Source: Proteocatella sp049670425 (lineage in GTDB: Bacteria > Bacillota > Clostridia > Peptostreptococcales > Filifactoraceae). Taken from it: a DNA stretch of 7,077 nt. Shown one piece after another: positions 5,995 through 7,077 of this stretch. The notes beneath the pieces are model-generated. The model did no database searches. It had not been told where the DNA came from and saw nothing but the letters and a program-made list of their open reading frames with translations. The number at the start of each line of letters is the position of its first letter. The first letter of the stretch is position 1. A program made the translations under genes and the position numbers. The stretch is from NCBI GenBank assembly GCA_049670425.1, contig JBATTG010000269.1, forward strand, positions 1 through 7,077. The letters are read 5' to 3'.

Positions 5995-6974
5995 ACAGTT
6001 CGTCCTTTTAGTTTTCCACTAAGGATTTGATTTATTTTTTTATCTAATTCATTCAAGTTTATTTCTTCAACATTTTCGTGTAGATTGTCAGGCTTCCATG
6101 CTTCCGAAAGCTTATCCCATATTTGTATTCTTAAATCCATGGGGCATTGAACAGAATCCACACCAGACAAAGAAACCCCCCGAAGAATAAACGGATATAC
6201 CGTGGTGGAGAGTTCATGAGAAGCTACGTTGCCACAGCAGGTCACACAACCGCCGTATTGTGTCGATTTTAATGCCGTTGCTAATATATTTCCTCCTACT
6301 GTATCGATTACTCCTGCCCATCTTCCTTTCAACAGTGATTTGTCTGACTTATCATCAAGTTCATCCCTGAGAATTATATCTTTGGCTCCCAATTTTAGCA
6401 GCATGTCCTTAGACTGAGGTTTTCCTGTAGCCGCAATAATTTGATATCCAAGTTTATTGAGAATAGAAACAGCTACGCTTCCAACTCCACCAGTTGCGCC
6501 GGTTACAAGTATATCTCCATCATTGGGGCTAATTCCGCAGTTTATAAGCTTGCTTACAGAGAGCGCCGCTGTAAAACCTGCTGTCCCGAATATCATGCTT
6601 TCTTTTAATGAAAGGCCCTTAGGTAATTTTACAATCCATTCTCCTGGTACACGGATGTACTGGCTGAAACCGCCGGATGTGTTCATGCCCAAATCATACC
6701 CGGTTACGAAAACTTGGTCGCCTGCACGAAATTTCACATTAGTACTTTCTATTACAATTCCTGCGGCATCTATACCCGGAGTATGAGGATATTTTTTTGT
6801 TACGCCTCTATTACCTGTAGCTGAAAGCGCATCCTTATAGTTTAAGGACGAATATTTTACATTAATTAGAACCTCACCTGAAGGCAGGGAAGATATATAT
6901 CTAGTTACAATATCTCTGGAAAATTCTCCCTTATCCGTTTCACTGACTATCATCGCTTTATAATTTGCTGTCAA
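5976..6974 (-). CDS. YhdH/YhfP-type NAD(P)H-dependent oxidoreductase (acrylyl-CoA reductase/quinone oxidoreductase family)
   Basis: Zinc-free medium-chain reductase that reduces activated double bonds. Characterised YhdH/AcuI relatives reduce acryloyl-CoA with NADPH; others are annotated as quinone oxidoreductases. Counting from TTG 6974: N-terminal MDR domain with SSLNYKDALSATGNRG (42-57) and TPGIDAAG (65-72), the YDLGMNTSGGFSQYIRVP stretch (93-110), GTAGFTAAL (130-138), the Rossmann loop GATGGVGS (159-166), WAGVIDTVGG (219-228) and a C-terminal return to the catalytic domain ending INLDM. The structural zinc loop of alcohol dehydrogenases is absent. Total 332 residues, normal for the family. 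The start is a TTG: 6974 has AAAGGG nine bases upstream, whereas TTG 6980 is only three away; ATG 6953 would clip the first strand. A strong promoter and a palindromic operator precede it, suggesting induction by electrophiles or quinones. Exact substrate unknown. Confidence 0.92.
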   Translation of the reverse strand: MTANYKAMIVSETDKGEFSRDIVTRYISSLPSGEVLINVKYSSLNYKDALSATGNRGVTKKYPHTPGIDAAGIVIESTNVKFRAGDQVFVTGYDLGMNTSGGFSQYIRVPGEWIVKLPKGLSLKESMIFGTAGFTAALSVSKLINCGISPNDGDILVTGATGGVGSVAVSILNKLGYQIIAATGKPQSKDMLLKLGAKDIILRDELDDKSDKSLLKGRWAGVIDTVGGNILATALKSTQYGGCVTCCGNVASHELSTTVYPFILRGVSLSGVDSVQCPMDLRIQIWDKLSEAWKPDNLHENVEEINLNELDKKINQILSGKLKGRTVINLDM

Positions 6975-7002
6975 ATTCAATCACCCTTTCTTATTATTAA
7001 GT

Positions 7003-7022
7003 TTAGTTTGGTACCAAACTAA
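7003..7022. promoter_or_regulatory. Perfect 20-bp palindromic operator
   Basis: TTAGTTTGGTACCAAACTAA is a perfect palindrome of 10-bp half-sites centred between 7012 and 7013. It begins at the last base of the oxidoreductase -10 hexamer and covers the expected transcription start, so a bound protein would block the promoter. Symmetry and context (a YhdH-like reductase, probably divergent neighbour) fit a winged-helix redox regulator of the HxlR/YodB or MarR type, but the regulator lies outside the window. Confidence 0.75.
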
Positions 7023-7037
7023 TCATATCACAATAAT
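7009..7037 (+). promoter_or_regulatory. Possible divergent promoter for an off-window gene
   Basis: On the plus strand TTGGTA (7009-7014) and AATAAT (7032-7037) are 17 bases apart. The -35 lies within the palindrome, so one operator could control both directions, a common arrangement for a regulator and its divergent target. The hexamers are imperfect and the gene itself is not visible. Confidence 0.3.
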
Positions 7038-7050
7038 AATTTTGCGTCAA
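7022..7050 (-). promoter_or_regulatory. Sigma-A promoter of the oxidoreductase gene
   Basis: On the minus strand TTGACG (7050-7045) and TATGAT (7027-7022) are spaced by 17 bases, and the -10 is preceded by TGA, giving an extended TGnTATGAT element. Each hexamer differs from consensus at one base. Transcription should start near 7015, inside the palindrome, with a leader of about 40 bases. Confidence 0.75.
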
Positions 7051-7077
7051 ACTATCTTGCAATTTACGGTACACAGA

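Noticed and set aside
6457..6786. 109-codon plus-strand ORF inside the oxidoreductase
   Set aside because: Antisense shadow of a clearly real reductase gene.

Overview
The window is AT-rich DNA with strong Shine-Dalgarno sequences (GGAGG type) and consensus sigma-A promoters. Its gene content is a chemoreceptor, an HD-GYP phosphodiesterase, a TetR regulator, an RCK potassium channel, an SLT-fold transglycosylase and a YhdH-type reductase. Together these suggest a motile, Gram-positive, low-GC bacterium of the class Clostridia, perhaps Lachnospiraceae or a relative. That assignment is inferred from codon use and protein style, not from a marker gene.

Layout, left to right. (1) 1-1671, plus: a methyl-accepting chemotaxis protein cut by the left edge. 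(2) 1687-2394, plus: a TetR-family regulator with a textbook TTGACA-16-TATAAT promoter and an inverted repeat at its predicted transcription start. (3) 2395-2596: a short gap with an orphan Shine-Dalgarno and a perfect 12-bp hairpin whose T-run faces the minus strand. (4) 2597-3304, plus: an HD-GYP c-di-GMP phosphodiesterase domain whose N-terminus looks like the leftover of a larger protein. (5) 3435-4457, minus: a two-helix potassium channel with a C-terminal RCK domain, convergent with the HD-GYP gene. (6) 4458-4929: a 472-bp gap holding a 20-bp tandem repeat in the channel promoter region, a frameshifted remnant of an ATP-binding AlbA/RecG-like regulator, and a possible short upstream ORF. 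(7) 4930-5625, plus: a lytic transglycosylase without a signal peptide, followed by a strong terminator-like hairpin. (8) 5725-5975: a gap with a candidate 38-codon minus-strand ORF and one arm of a 13-bp inverted repeat that straddles the next gene's stop codon. (9) 5976-6974, minus: a YhdH/AcuI-type NADPH oxidoreductase with a strong promoter and a perfect 20-bp palindromic operator between it and an off-window, probably divergent, neighbour.

The genes do not form one pathway. Each appears to be its own transcription unit, separated by gaps that carry gene relics and orphan signals, so the region looks like a patchwork of single genes and recombination scars. A loose theme is sensing and envelope physiology: chemotaxis, c-di-GMP turnover, potassium conduction and peptidoglycan cleavage. 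I see no CRISPR array, intact transposase, rRNA, tRNA or recognisable riboswitch, and no convincing new multigene system. The items most worth a second look are the regulatory architecture of the oxidoreductase, the tandem repeat before the channel, the decayed regulator fragment and the small ORF behind the oxidoreductase.
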